The notes: a model not told the origin generated them from the letters alone. A stretch of DNA of 64,000 nt from JAWLBR01 sp041687495 (GCA_041687495.1 JAWLBR010000005.1:1-64000); one strand, 5' to 3'; shown: positions 35,355 to 44,169, numbered from the stretch's first letter. A program made the numbers and translations.

Positions 35355-36224
35355 TCAGCCGCCATTTGGGTAGTTGCGGCGGGCATGAAGTCGCTGCCAG
35401 TACCTAACATAGTGCTGTAGGGATCTGACTGCCACTGAACCGATGTACGTTACCCCCGCCAACAAGACGATAGTTGCTCCCGTTGGGAGATCCGGTGCAA
35501 AAGAAACGGCCAATCCTACAGTAGTAAAAACCAGTCCTAAGGCAGAAGCCAGCAGCATCATCCTGCCAAGTCTGCGTGTATACTGCCCCGCAATTGCGGC
35601 AGGCAGAGTTAGCAGAGCTATTACTAGAATCAGCCCAACCACCTGAATGAGGACAACCACTGTCAACGAGATCAGGCACAGCAAGAGTAGATACATGAAT
35701 TCCACAGGTACGCCCCGCAGCCGAGCATACTCCTCATCAAACACCACTGCTAGAAATGGCCGGTAAAAAAGACCGACTAAAGCCAAGATGGCCAAGTCCA
35801 TAATCCCGATGAGAACAAGGTCCTGCGCAGTAACCATCAAAATGTTCCCAAATAAAAAACTGGTCAGATCCACGCTGTAGCCTGGTGTCTTGGCAATGAA
35901 GATGATGCCTACTGCCATTCCCACGGCCCACAAGGCTCCAATCAGGGTATCCTCATGCTGCTGGGCCCTGAGTCGAACTAGACCGATGATTACTGCGGCA
36001 ATGACTGCGGCAATGAGGGCGCCAGACATCGGATCTGCCCCAAGATAATAGGCAACACCCATTCCTCCCAAAACTGCGTGGGAGATCCCCCCTCCAATGA
36101 AGGCAATACGCTTGACGACAACATAGGTGCCGGTGATCCCACAAGCAATGCTGGCTAGGGCGCCAGCCAACAGTGCATTTTGCATAAATGGGAATGCCAT
36201 TACTGCTTGTAAGAACTCACTCAC
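35355..36224 (-). CDS. zinc/manganese ABC transporter permease (ZnuB/TroC family)
   Basis: The protein of about 289 residues has eight or nine membrane helices and is an ABC-3 family permease, with FPFMQNALLAGALASIACGITGTYVVVKR at the front and ISHAVLGGMGVAYYLG (family SHAxLxG motif). It forms the channel of the metal importer. I start at a GTG with AAGGGG eight bases upstream; a GTG six bases earlier is equally possible. A longer frame overlapping the ATPase gene is unlikely. Confidence 0.9.
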   Translation of the reverse strand: MSEFLQAVMAFPFMQNALLAGALASIACGITGTYVVVKRIAFIGGGISHAVLGGMGVAYYLGADPMSGALIAAVIAAVIIGLVRLRAQQHEDTLIGALWAVGMAVGIIFIAKTPGYSVDLTSFLFGNILMVTAQDLVLIGIMDLAILALVGLFYRPFLAVVFDEEYARLRGVPVEFMYLLLLCLISLTVVVLIQVVGLILVIALLTLPAAIAGQYTRRLGRMMLLASALGLVFTTVGLAVSFAPDLPTGATIVLLAGVTYIGSVAVRSLQHYVRYWQRLHARRNYPNGG

Positions 36225-36246
36225 AGACACTGCCCCTTCCTCCAGG

Positions 36247-36981
36247 TCAAATCTCGCAGCGGTGCTGCAGCATTTGGACTGATCGATTGTAGATATCAAA
36301 GACCGCTTCCTTGGTGATTTCAGCTGCCGAGTGTACCACTAGGCGACGGTTAACGCAAGCCACTTTATTGACGTACGAGGAGACAAACCCGAAGTCGTGG
36401 GTGACAAGTACTACGGTTAGCGTCTTATTCAGCTCACGCAGTAACTCATAGATATCTTGCTCGACTCGGCTGTCGACACTAGCGGTGGGTTCATCGAGAA
36501 AGAGAACCTGCGGATTGGAAGCTAATGCCCTAGCTATGAACACCCGCTGCCGCTGTCCCCCCGACAGGTCACTCAAGGGGCGCTGCGCCAGGCCATCCAC
36601 CTCTACAGCCGCCATGGCAGCCAGTGCGGCTTCCCGATCCCGCTGGCTGTAGCGCCCGATCAAGGATCGGCGGGAAAGCCGACCCATAAGCACCAAGTCC
36701 ATAACGGTGATGGGAAAGTCGCGATCAAACTCCAGCAACTGCGGGACGTAACCAACGACAGGTCTGGCAGCGATGGGGCTTTGGCCCATCACCGTCACCA
36801 AGCCTTGCGACGGACGCAAGATTCCCAGCGCCAACTTCAGCAAGGTAGTCTTCCCCCCACCATTGGGACCCACCACGCCGAGAAAATCCCTCTCGTCAAC
36901 TGTTAAGTTCACATTTTCTAGTACCGGAGTGGCATTATAGGCAAAGCTAACTTCACGAAACTGCAGTACTGGTTCTGACAC
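36247..36981 (-). CDS. zinc/manganese ABC transporter ATPase (ZnuC-like)
   Basis: The 244-residue ABC ATPase has Walker A GPNGGGKTTL, Q-loop, signature LSGGQRQRV, Walker B VLFLDEPTA and the switch histidine in VLVTHD. It closely resembles ZnuC/MntB-type ATPases. It is the middle gene of a binding protein-ATPase-permease operon. Confidence 0.93.
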   Translation of the reverse strand: MSEPVLQFREVSFAYNATPVLENVNLTVDERDFLGVVGPNGGGKTTLLKLALGILRPSQGLVTVMGQSPIAARPVVGYVPQLLEFDRDFPITVMDLVLMGRLSRRSLIGRYSQRDREAALAAMAAVEVDGLAQRPLSDLSGGQRQRVFIARALASNPQVLFLDEPTASVDSRVEQDIYELLRELNKTLTVVLVTHDFGFVSSYVNKVACVNRRLVVHSAAEITKEAVFDIYNRSVQMLQHRCEI

Positions 36982-36997
36982 AAGGGCCCATCCCTTC

Positions 36998-37915
36998 CTA
37001 CTTCAACAACTGATCTCGCAAGCTCACGGCGGTCCGCTTCAGGTTGGACAGATAGTCCTCCGCCAGTGGGTCGAGAGCGACCACACCAGCACCAACTGCC
37101 CTCGCCACTGCTTGAGCGCTCTTGGCATTGACCTGGGCCTGAACAAAGATCACTTTAATTCGTTCCCGCCGGGCCAGCTCAATAAACTGAGCCAGTTCTC
37201 TGGCACTGGGCTCTCGACCTGCTGTCTCGATGGGCACCTGCACGAGATCGTACTCATCGGCAAAGTACCCCCAAGAGGGATGAAACACCATGAACTTGCG
37301 ACTGTTGATGCCGGCAAGGGTTTGGCGGATCCACGCATCCACTTCATCCAGTTCCCGCATCAGCTGGGCTAGATTACTTGCATAAAGCGCAGCCCGTTGA
37401 GGGTCGATACTGCTCAAGGCTTGACTAATGGTCTCGGCCTGAGTCCTTGCCAATTTTGGGCTCAGCCAGATATGAGGATCGTATTCGTGGTCATGGTCAT
37501 GGGTGTGGACGCTCTCTGGTTCGCCGTGGCTGTGCCCTTCAACCTTACGCAAAGGGACTCCTCGGCGCATATCTACAATCTTCATCTGTCTGTTCACCGC
37601 GGCCAACTTGTCCATCCAGATGTTCTCAAACCCTACTCCAACTCGAAAATACAGGTCGGCAGAACTAAGCGCCACCATCTGTCGTGGCGTCGGGTCGTAT
37701 GTATGGGGGCTTTCGCCCGGGCCGACCATCACCTCAACATTTACATAATCACCACCAATGCGCTCCACAAAAAACTTCTGTGGTAGAACACTGACAAACA
37801 CCGAGACCTGCTTCGAGGCAGCCAACACACCTGAACTAAGTACAATGAAAACTATTATCAAGGCAATAATGAGTAGTACTGCCCTTCTCGGGCGACTACC
37901 CGACTGCAGCGTCAT
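36998..37915 (-). CDS. zinc/manganese ABC transporter binding protein (ZnuA-like)
   Basis: This 305-residue cluster 9 binding protein begins with a membrane helix or lipidless signal (residues 10-30). It has the metal ligands expected of the family (ESPHTYDP and DPHIWLSPK) and a histidine-rich loop (HSHGEPESVHTHDHDH) near residues 125-145. That loop is typical of zinc rather than manganese carriers, so zinc is favoured. The ATG has AGGAGG ten bases upstream; a GTG six bases earlier is less likely. Confidence 0.92.
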   Translation of the reverse strand: MTLQSGSRPRRAVLLIIALIIVFIVLSSGVLAASKQVSVFVSVLPQKFFVERIGGDYVNVEVMVGPGESPHTYDPTPRQMVALSSADLYFRVGVGFENIWMDKLAAVNRQMKIVDMRRGVPLRKVEGHSHGEPESVHTHDHDHEYDPHIWLSPKLARTQAETISQALSSIDPQRAALYASNLAQLMRELDEVDAWIRQTLAGINSRKFMVFHPSWGYFADEYDLVQVPIETAGREPSARELAQFIELARRERIKVIFVQAQVNAKSAQAVARAVGAGVVALDPLAEDYLSNLKRTAVSLRDQLLK

Positions 37916-37982
37916 ACGCACGATCCCTCCTAAAGTGCAATACCGAAAAGCTTCTGGTTAAGGTCCACATAGATTCTACCAC

Positions 37983-38011
37983 ATGTAACTTTGCTTTTTC
38001 CACAGAGTCAA
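37983..38011 (-). promoter_or_regulatory. possible promoter of the metal ABC operon
   Basis: On the minus strand TTGACT (38011-38006), a 17-base spacer and TTACAT (37988-37983), about 70 bases before the binding protein gene. I do not see a clear Zur palindrome next to it. Confidence 0.4.
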
Positions 38012-38155
38012 CCACCTGCAAACTCGCACAACACTGCACTCCCTGCAGCCAAGTGTACACGTGACACAATTTTTACAATAACGCTGATCCAGGGCAAACC
38101 AAGTATACATCGTCTAGAGGGGTATTTCGGAGGCACGGGCCGTTTACAGACTGAT

Positions 38156-38184
38156 TTGACTTGAAAATTCGCCGGGCATATACT
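38156..38184 (+). promoter_or_regulatory. promoter of the ArsB/NhaD-type transporter gene
   Basis: TTGACT (38156-38161), a 17-base spacer and TATACT (38179-38184). The leader is about 120 bases and has no recognisable riboswitch. The rest of the 390-base gap between the divergent operons shows nothing else clear. Confidence 0.75.
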
Positions 38185-38311
38185 AGAAACATGTTTTTAG
38201 CGTGAGGAACGATGTCTAGTTCCATACAAGCTGTTGAGGACTGTTGCCGAACCGATAGGTTTTCGACCTCTCCTCGTTACTTCTACTCAAGGGGAACCGA
38301 GGTGTTTTCTA

Positions 38312-39592
38312 ATGCTAGCAGTACTGGATTCAACGACTTTCCGAGTCATCGAGGCTGTGGGGATCTTCATGTCCACTTATAGCCTGATTGTCTCCGAGAA
38401 GTTCAACCGCACTGTTGCAGTTATGTTAGGCATGCTTCTAACCATTCTCGTTGGACTGATGAGCCTCGAGGATGTAATCCACTCCATCGACTTTGAGACC
38501 ATCGGCCTACTCATCGGGATGATGGTAATCATCGGTATAGTGAGACGAACTGGTTTGTTTGAGTATTTGGCCATCAAATGTGTCAAAATTGCCCATGGCA
38601 ACCCACACCGGGTGATGATCGGCTTTGGAGTCATTACTGCAGTCTCATCCGCGCTACTAGACAATGTGACCACCGTGATGCTGATGGTGCCAATTACGTT
38701 TATGGTCACCCGCATTTTGCGGGCTCCAGTGATGCCCTTTCTTATTAGTCTGATCCTTGCCTCTAATGTCGGCGGCACCGCAACCCTCATTGGTGATCCG
38801 CCCAACATCATGATTGGAAGCGCGGCGCACTTAGGGTTCACGGACTTTATCGTCAACTTGGGTCCACCCATCATCGTAATTGTAGCAGTGACAATGGGGA
38901 TTCTCGGCCTGCTTTACCGAAAACACTTGGTCGCGTTGCCGGAGCGCCAGATGAGAGTACAGCAGCTCGATGAGAAGGCGGCCATCAAAGACCCAGTGTT
39001 GCTCAAAAAGGTACTAGTTGTCTTGGCTCTGACTTTAGCCGGCTTCTTCCTACACCAGATGCTGGGCCTAGAGACGGTAGTCGTTGCGTTCCTGGGCGCC
39101 ACCATCATGCTTCTGGTCACCGGGGTTGAGCCCAATGAAGCCTTTGCAGACGTGGAATGGGCAACGATATTTTTCTTTGTGGGGCTATTCGCCCTAGTTG
39201 GGGCTCTCCAGAAGGTCGGCGCCATCGCATGGATCAGCAGCTTGATGGTTGAAGTCACCGGTGAGAATTACGGCTTTGCTGCCTCGTTGATCCTATGGGT
39301 TTCAGGCCTTCTTTCCGGTATCGTAGATAATATTCCCTTTATTGCCACCACTATTCCCGTCCTGCAGGATCTTAGCGGCCCCACCTATCTTTGGTGGGCG
39401 CTCTCTCTAGGAGCTTGTCTAGGGGGCAACATGACTTTGGTCGGCGCATCCGCCAATGTGGTCGTTGCCGGACTGGCAAAGGAACACGGCTGTGATACGC
39501 TAACTTTTAAGGAGTACTTGAAGGTGGGGGTTCCCCTAACGGTCCTCGGCCTAGCCTTGGCACACGTGTACCTAATGATCCGTTTCCTCTAG
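38312..39592 (+). CDS. ArsB/NhaD-family ion transporter
   Basis: The 426-residue membrane protein has 11-12 helices in two related halves and belongs to the ion transporter superfamily that includes ArsB, NhaD and the P protein. Key segments are SALLDNVTTVMLMVPIT, GGTATLIGDPPNIMIG, GIVDNIPFIATTIPVL and GGNMTLVGASANVVVAG. These repeated Asn/Gly/Asp motifs form the ion site. Substrate could be sodium/proton or arsenite; no ars gene is adjacent. The ATG with GAGGTG upstream gives the usual N-terminus; a longer upstream frame is rejected. Confidence 0.9.
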   Translation: MLAVLDSTTFRVIEAVGIFMSTYSLIVSEKFNRTVAVMLGMLLTILVGLMSLEDVIHSIDFETIGLLIGMMVIIGIVRRTGLFEYLAIKCVKIAHGNPHRVMIGFGVITAVSSALLDNVTTVMLMVPITFMVTRILRAPVMPFLISLILASNVGGTATLIGDPPNIMIGSAAHLGFTDFIVNLGPPIIVIVAVTMGILGLLYRKHLVALPERQMRVQQLDEKAAIKDPVLLKKVLVVLALTLAGFFLHQMLGLETVVVAFLGATIMLLVTGVEPNEAFADVEWATIFFFVGLFALVGALQKVGAIAWISSLMVEVTGENYGFAASLILWVSGLLSGIVDNIPFIATTIPVLQDLSGPTYLWWALSLGACLGGNMTLVGASANVVVAGLAKEHGCDTLTFKEYLKVGVPLTVLGLALAHVYLMIRFL

Positions 39593-39665
39593 ATATAGGT
39601 AGGATGATAACCCCAGGAAGTTGGACCCTAGTTCAAGTGGAGCCCACAGAAGGAGAGCCGAACAG

Positions 39666-40142
39666 ATGCGGGCAAAGGATTTGATGACACGGGAAGTCGT
39701 CACTATACTTCGGCATCAGACCGTCGGCGAGGCGGCCGCGCTGATGTTTGATTACGAGATTACCGGTGTTCCTGTTCTTGACGAACAGGGAGAAGTGCTT
39801 GGTATGATTACCGAGGAGGATGTAATCAGAACAGCGCTCCCTCCGATGTACGAAGCCGTTCCCAGTTTAGCTTTCTTGGCCGATGTCGACGACTTTGGGG
39901 AGAACCTCAGTCACCTGCGGGAAATTCCCGTCGAGCGGGTAATGCACCGCAATGTGATCTTCTGCCAGACCGATACTCCCATTGTAGAAGTTGCCAGACT
40001 GATGGTTATCCATCACGCAAGACGAGTACCGGTGATGCAGCAGAGACACCTTGTAGGCATCATCAGTCGCACCGACGTTTTGAGGCAGATATCCCAAGTG
40101 TTCCCGGCTACCGATGATAGCGAGGCACCAGGGGATCAGTAG
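39666..40142 (+). CDS. CBS-domain pair protein
   Basis: The 158-residue protein is a tandem CBS (Bateman) module: first CBS from KDLMTREVVTI to VLGMITEEDVIRTAL, second from VMHRNVIFC to LVGIISRTDVLRQI. Such modules bind adenine nucleotides. It lies 73 bases after the ion transporter gene on the same strand and could sense cell energy for it. The ATG has AAGGAG upstream. Confidence 0.92.
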   Translation: MRAKDLMTREVVTILRHQTVGEAAALMFDYEITGVPVLDEQGEVLGMITEEDVIRTALPPMYEAVPSLAFLADVDDFGENLSHLREIPVERVMHRNVIFCQTDTPIVEVARLMVIHHARRVPVMQQRHLVGIISRTDVLRQISQVFPATDDSEAPGDQ

Positions 40143-40165
40143 TGAAGTGCTTACTACAAATAACA

Positions 40166-40194
40166 AAGGGCGAGAATTGAAGCTTCTCGCCCTT
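40166..40194. terminator. bidirectional terminator
   Basis: AAGGGCGAGAA and TTCTCGCCCTT form a perfect 11-base stem with a 7-base loop. It lies between the CBS gene and the convergent 52-residue gene and can serve both. Confidence 0.8.
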
Positions 40195-40246
40195 CACCCA
40201 TGTTTCCCCCACTGACGCCGACCGCATCCCATCTTGTTGTTACTCA

Positions 40247-40405
40247 TTAGAAGTAACTGACCGGCAAGCGTGTGATGACTTTGCTTTTCACGGTATCGAG
40301 TCTGGTCTCAATGGTTCCACTGCGTCCATCCAAGCTGCTCCGGATATCTCCTCGCCGGCGATCTCTTTTCCTCTGCTGGTTGAACACCTTGTAAACTGCT
40401 AACAT
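40247..40405 (-). CDS. small Arg-rich protein (52 residues)
   Basis: A 52-residue basic protein of unknown family. An Arg/Lys-rich stretch (QQRKRDRRRGDIRSSLDGR) follows a short hydrophobic start (MLAVYKVF). AGGAGG lies ten bases before the ATG, a TATAAT lies about 40 bases before it (40448-40443), and a strong hairpin follows the stop. This is a complete small transcription unit. Nucleic-acid binding is possible from charge alone. Confidence 0.65.
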   Translation of the reverse strand: MLAVYKVFNQQRKRDRRRGDIRSSLDGRSGTIETRLDTVKSKVITRLPVSYF

Positions 40406-40442
40406 CTTGCATCTCCTCCTGTTCTTTCTTACCTGCGAGCAT

Positions 40443-40448
40443 ATTATA
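40443..40448 (-). promoter_or_regulatory. -10 element of the 52-residue protein gene
   Basis: TATAAT on the minus strand, with TTTCCT 17 bases upstream as a poor -35. It gives a leader of about 30 bases. Confidence 0.45.
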
Positions 40449-40566
40449 CTCCCGGAGGTACCCGGAGGAAAGGCTCCGGGAGCAGAATTAACAGCTTTAT
40501 TACCAATCGTTCGCGCAAAGGCAATATTGCCCATGGAGAGAGCTCTTTTCCCTTCCGAGACCGCGC

Positions 40567-40594
40567 AAAAAAACGCCCCCAAAGCAAGGGGGCG
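40567..40594 (-). terminator. terminator of the 48-residue protein gene
   Basis: On the minus strand CGCCCCC and GGGGGCG flank a TTGCTTT loop and are followed by TTTTTTT. It lies 66 bases after the small gene's stop. Confidence 0.85.
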
Positions 40595-40659
40595 TAGTCA
40601 ACTTTATGTGGAGCCGATTCAACCTCGGCCATTTTTGGCTGCTTACTCACAACTCCTGT

Positions 40660-40806
40660 TTAGTAGTTGGGCACTCTCGGCTCATCGACGTGGCCCATCA
40701 GCTCCATCAACAGCACTCGATCAACTTCCCTCTCATGGCACTCCTCAGCTGCATCACGATGGAACACGAGCATAACTGCGATCACCAAACCCACTAAGAG
40801 CAGCAT
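40660..40806 (-). CDS. small single-span membrane protein (48 residues)
   Basis: The frame encodes 48 residues: a hydrophobic N-terminal helix (MLLLVGLVIAVMLVF) then a charged tail rich in Glu, Asp and His (HRDAAEECHEREVDRVLLME). AAGGAGGG precedes the ATG, a near-consensus promoter lies 57 bases upstream of it, and a strong terminator follows. So a dedicated transcription unit supports this small frame. I do not recognise a family; it is probably an anchored inner-membrane peptide with a cytoplasmic tail. Confidence 0.7.
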   Translation of the reverse strand: MLLLVGLVIAVMLVFHRDAAEECHEREVDRVLLMELMGHVDEPRVPNY

Positions 40807-40862
40807 GCCGATACCCTCCTTCTGGGAACCGTACATTGATGTATATTGGATCCTGTATACAC

Positions 40863-40891
40863 ATTATGGAACACATTGCGATTCTTGTCAA
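40863..40891 (-). promoter_or_regulatory. promoter of the 48-residue protein gene
   Basis: On the minus strand TTGACA (40891-40886), a 17-base spacer and CATAAT (40868-40863): near consensus at both boxes. Confidence 0.75.
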
Positions 40892-41098
40892 CATTGCGCC
40901 GGAGACAGGTCCAATAGCCGAAATGCCGTCCTCATCGACGTTATGCGAAATATGCAGCGAAATTGCGTAAACATTTTGTTTCAAAAATAGCCTGATCAGC
41001 ACTTGAGCCTGACCTCATAGTAGGGATTTCCTGTCAAGTACGGGAAATCATTAAGAGAGAAGTTTGAAAGACAACATGCAAAGTAGGTGGTAATGCCA

Positions 41099-42889
41099 AT
41101 GAGTCTATTCCAAGTTTGGGATCTTGAGGTGTTCTTCCCCGGAGGGAGCAGTTCACCGGAGTTTGGGGAGTATCTAGTTGGTCTTGACTCCGATCTGCGA
41201 ACGATCGTTAGTCAGGTCAAGGGCCTGTCTGAAGGGCAGGGTATGGCAAACGCCCAGTGGAAAACATTGCTCGACGCAATCCAGGACGTGTCTTCCCGGC
41301 TGCAAGAAGCTTCTGCCTTCGTCGGTTGTCTCTTAGCCCAAGACGTTAACGACAATGGGGCGAAACAGTTAATCGGACAGGTATCCCAGCTCGAAGCCCT
41401 GTGGAAAACACTGTTTACCCATGTTGATGACCAACTGGCCCGGTTGAGTCCAGCGGATCTTGAAAACCTGCTTTCTGATCCTGCCATCGCCTCCATTGCC
41501 TTTGCCCTACGAGAGCGAAGCCAATTGGCTAAAGACAAACTCCCGCCTCAGATCGAGTCCGTCGTCAACGATTTATCGGTTGACGGCTACCATGCCTGGG
41601 GAGAGCTCTACAACCAAGTTTCCGGGCAGATCAAAGTTCCGGTCAACATCGACGGCGAGTCTAAGGAACTCTCGGTGGGTCAAGCGGCCAATCGGCTGGC
41701 CGACTCGGATAGAGCAGTCCGCTCCCATGTCTTTACTCAATACGAGGCGGCATGGAGTCAAGCGGCAGATACCTGCGCCAGTGCTTTAAACCACTTGGCC
41801 GGCTACCGGATCAGCCTATATCAAAATCGCGGCTGGGACTCCATTCTTAAAGAGCCGCTGGAGATGAACCGTATTTCCGCCGACATTCTTGATGCCATGT
41901 GGGATGCCGTCAGCCAAGCCAAGCCCCAGCTGGTCAAGTACTTGCAGCGCAAGGCTCAACTCTTGGGGTTGAAACAGTTGAGCTGGTTCGATGTTGACGC
42001 TCCCGTGGGACAGGCCGCAACCAAAATGACCTACGGGCAGGCAGCAGAGTTTATCCTGGACCAATTCTCCAGGTTTAGTCCGAAGATGGCCGACTTTGCC
42101 CAGATGGCTTTTGCCCAGAGGTGGATCGAAGCCGAAGACCGTCCGGGTAAGCGGGCTGGCGGATTTTGCACCACCTTCAGTGAGAGCAAACAGTCCCGCA
42201 TCTTTATGACATTTGACGGTGCGCCGTCGACAGTGGCTACCTTAGCCCATGAACTGGGCCACGGATACCACTCCTGGGTAATGCGAGACCTGCCGCATCT
42301 GATTCAGGATTACCCCATGAATTTGGCAGAAACCGCGTCAACCTTCGCTGAGGCCATTGTTGCCGATGCTGCGATCAAGCAGGCCCAGACCCAAGAAGAA
42401 AAGATAGCTCTACTGGAAGACAAGGTTAGCCGCAGCGTGGCCTTCTTCATGAATATTCACGCCCGTTTCATTTTCGAGCGCAACTTCTACCAGGAAAGGG
42501 CTAAAGGGCTGATCAGCGCTCAAGATCTTAACGATCTGATGCTAAGTGCTCAGAAGGAAGCCTATTTGGATAGTTTGGACGTATACCACCCATACTTCTG
42601 GGCCTCCAAACTCCACTTCTATCTGACGGATGTCCCATTCTACAACTTCCCGTATACCTTTGGATACTTGTTCAGCTATGCCGTATACGCCAAAGCCTTG
42701 GAGGAAGGCCCCCAATTTGCCGACCGATATGTAGCACTTCTACAAGACACCGGCAGGATGACGGCCAACGATCTGGCCAGGAAACACTTGGGGGTGGAGC
42801 TGGCTGATCAAGACTTCTGGGCAGCAACAGTGAATCTGGTCACCAAAGACATCTCAGACTTTCTTGCGCTAACCGAAGATACTAAGTAA
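41099..42889 (+). CDS. pepF: M3-family oligoendopeptidase F
   Basis: The 596-residue enzyme is an M3B oligoendopeptidase. The zinc motif is HELGHGYH, with the third ligand glutamate about 28 residues later in NLAETASTFAE. Length and the FDGAPSTVATLAHELGH segment match the pepF clade 3 type. It cleaves cytoplasmic oligopeptides. I start at the ATG eight bases after AGGTGG; another ATG six bases earlier is too close to it. Confidence 0.94.
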   Translation: MSLFQVWDLEVFFPGGSSSPEFGEYLVGLDSDLRTIVSQVKGLSEGQGMANAQWKTLLDAIQDVSSRLQEASAFVGCLLAQDVNDNGAKQLIGQVSQLEALWKTLFTHVDDQLARLSPADLENLLSDPAIASIAFALRERSQLAKDKLPPQIESVVNDLSVDGYHAWGELYNQVSGQIKVPVNIDGESKELSVGQAANRLADSDRAVRSHVFTQYEAAWSQAADTCASALNHLAGYRISLYQNRGWDSILKEPLEMNRISADILDAMWDAVSQAKPQLVKYLQRKAQLLGLKQLSWFDVDAPVGQAATKMTYGQAAEFILDQFSRFSPKMADFAQMAFAQRWIEAEDRPGKRAGGFCTTFSESKQSRIFMTFDGAPSTVATLAHELGHGYHSWVMRDLPHLIQDYPMNLAETASTFAEAIVADAAIKQAQTQEEKIALLEDKVSRSVAFFMNIHARFIFERNFYQERAKGLISAQDLNDLMLSAQKEAYLDSLDVYHPYFWASKLHFYLTDVPFYNFPYTFGYLFSYAVYAKALEEGPQFADRYVALLQDTGRMTANDLARKHLGVELADQDFWAATVNLVTKDISDFLALTEDTK

Positions 42890-42895
42890 GAAGAT

Positions 42896-42932
42896 CAGGG
42901 CAGGGGGTTCACTGCGAACCTACCTGCCCTGT
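42896..42932 (+). terminator. terminator after pepF
   Basis: CAGGGCAGG and CCTGCCCTG form a 9-base stem with a 19-base loop. It lies between convergent pepF and the HTH gene; there is no long T run. Confidence 0.6.
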
Positions 42933-42965
42933 CACTGGTTGTCCAGGTGACACTAATCTCCGCAA

Positions 42966-43226
42966 TTAGTTATCGCTCTCTAGGTCGATATCCTCTTCCT
43001 CTTCGTTGTCATCTTCTGCTCCAAACAGTGCGAGAGGATCGCCCTCCAGAATGATGACAACTTCGTAGCCCTTCTTCTTGGCTCGGTTCAGCAGAGTGCC
43101 TACAGTACCCTCAGTTAGGTGCAAGCGCTTGGCCACCTGCCTACTGCTGGCTCCCATTTCCTTCAGCGCAGCCACCTGCCGTTCTCGGAAACTGAGCCTC
43201 TCTACACCGCGGATTTCAATCTTCAT
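42966..43226 (-). CDS. small helix-turn-helix protein (sigma-70 region 4 / LuxR-like)
   Basis: The 86-residue protein starts with a helix-turn-helix of the LuxR/sigma region 4 kind (LSFRERQVAALKEMGASSRQ then VAKRLHLTEGTVGTLLNRAK) and ends with a run of Glu and Asp (EDDNEEEEDIDLESDN). It has no sensor domain. It may be a small DNA-binding regulator; the acidic tail could contact another protein. A cluster of DnaA-box-like sequences lies 45-75 bases upstream of its start, so it may be under DnaA influence. Confidence 0.75.
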   Translation of the reverse strand: MKIEIRGVERLSFRERQVAALKEMGASSRQVAKRLHLTEGTVGTLLNRAKKKGYEVVIILEGDPLALFGAEDDNEEEEDIDLESDN

Positions 43227-43270
43227 TGCTCCACCGCCGAACTCTAGACTTCTCTACTTTTTTCAGATAG

Positions 43271-43302
43271 TTATCAACAGGCTGTGGATAACCTGTGGAC
43301 AA
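43271..43302. promoter_or_regulatory. second cluster of DnaA-box-like 9-mers
   Basis: TTATCAACA (43271-43279), TGTGGATAA (43283-43291, the inverse of the consensus TTATCCACA) and TGTGGACAA (43294-43302). They sit just upstream of the small HTH gene. No replication gene is nearby. Confidence 0.55.
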
Positions 43303-43465
43303 AACTAATACAAAACCTGTACAAATCCGATACGCTTACCTACTGGCTACGTTCAGCGGGAACCCAAAGGATCCTTCCCTGAGTTCTGGCAAAGTGAGCA
43401 AGTCAAGAAAAAATGGCGGCTCCCGTATTGCACGGTGCCACCATCTTGTCATCAACCGCGGTAGA

Positions 43466-44167
43466 TCATACCGAATGGGTTCGATGCATTACCACGAAAT
43501 CAACGTAGTTTTGGTACACAATTTGAAAGCCAAAGCTTGTTCCAATCCACTCAAACGTAAGCGGAGAGTAAAAAGCTACATGGGTTGGGTCTCTCACGTA
43601 CCACCAAGTCCGCAGGTCAGTCTCTGCAGTACGCTGGCGGGTCATAATCGCCAGATAGCCTCCAGGCGCCAACGTCTGGCAGATCTGAAGCAACTCGTTC
43701 TTGGGATTGGCAAAATGCTCGAAGGCCTCAGTAGAGATGACCAGATCATAGGGGCCGGTCAAGTCGGTATTGGCAGCAAAATAGGGGTCGTAACCCGAGG
43801 CTGTGTAGCCCTCTCGGTTGAGGAGTTCTACAAGCACCGGTCCGGGGCCGCAGCCGTAGTCTAAGACCGTCTTAACCTCGGGACAATACTGCTCCAGGAT
43901 TGGGAAATTCCTGGTGAACATGTTGACATAACCTTCGTTGTCAATGGTGTTGTTGTGTTGACTGTACCGGTATTTTTCTTCTTCCGGTGCCAGCTGTTGG
44001 TCCTTGGGGACAAAGGTTAGGTCACACCTGCCGCACCGATAGTAGTCTTGAACATCACGAGAAAGCTCAAAACCCGCCGAATATCCACACAAAGGACACG
44101 GGCGGGTCTTTTCGCCTAACGGATCGCTGGTCAATTTACGCATCCTCCCACTGATCAAACTAACCAC
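43466..44167 (-). CDS. SAM-dependent methyltransferase with N-terminal zinc ribbon
   Basis: The 233-residue protein has a zinc ribbon (CPLCGYSAGF and CGRCDLTF, residues about 20-48) and a class I methyltransferase domain with VLDYGCGPGPVLVELL (motif I) and DLVISTEAFEHFANP (motif post I/II). It resembles the UbiE/Coq5-like, Methyltransf_23 group and the rRNA or small-molecule substrate is unknown. It lies two bases after the HD-GYP gene and is probably co-transcribed with it. Confidence 0.88.
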   Translation of the reverse strand: MVSLISGRMRKLTSDPLGEKTRPCPLCGYSAGFELSRDVQDYYRCGRCDLTFVPKDQQLAPEEEKYRYSQHNNTIDNEGYVNMFTRNFPILEQYCPEVKTVLDYGCGPGPVLVELLNREGYTASGYDPYFAANTDLTGPYDLVISTEAFEHFANPKNELLQICQTLAPGGYLAIMTRQRTAETDLRTWWYVRDPTHVAFYSPLTFEWIGTSFGFQIVYQNYVDFVVMHRTHSV

Positions 44168-44169
44168 TT

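Noticed and set aside
40444..40650. GTG-started frame of about 68 codons after the 48-residue gene
   Set aside because: A weak AGGAG is present, but the frame runs through the terminator hairpin and its T run, giving Phe repeats, and has no recognisable domain. A terminator with its own function is more likely.
43295..43864. Open frame opposite the methyltransferase gene
   Set aside because: Most of it lies on the opposite strand of a clear SAM-methyltransferase with motif I, and its start lies in the DnaA-box cluster.
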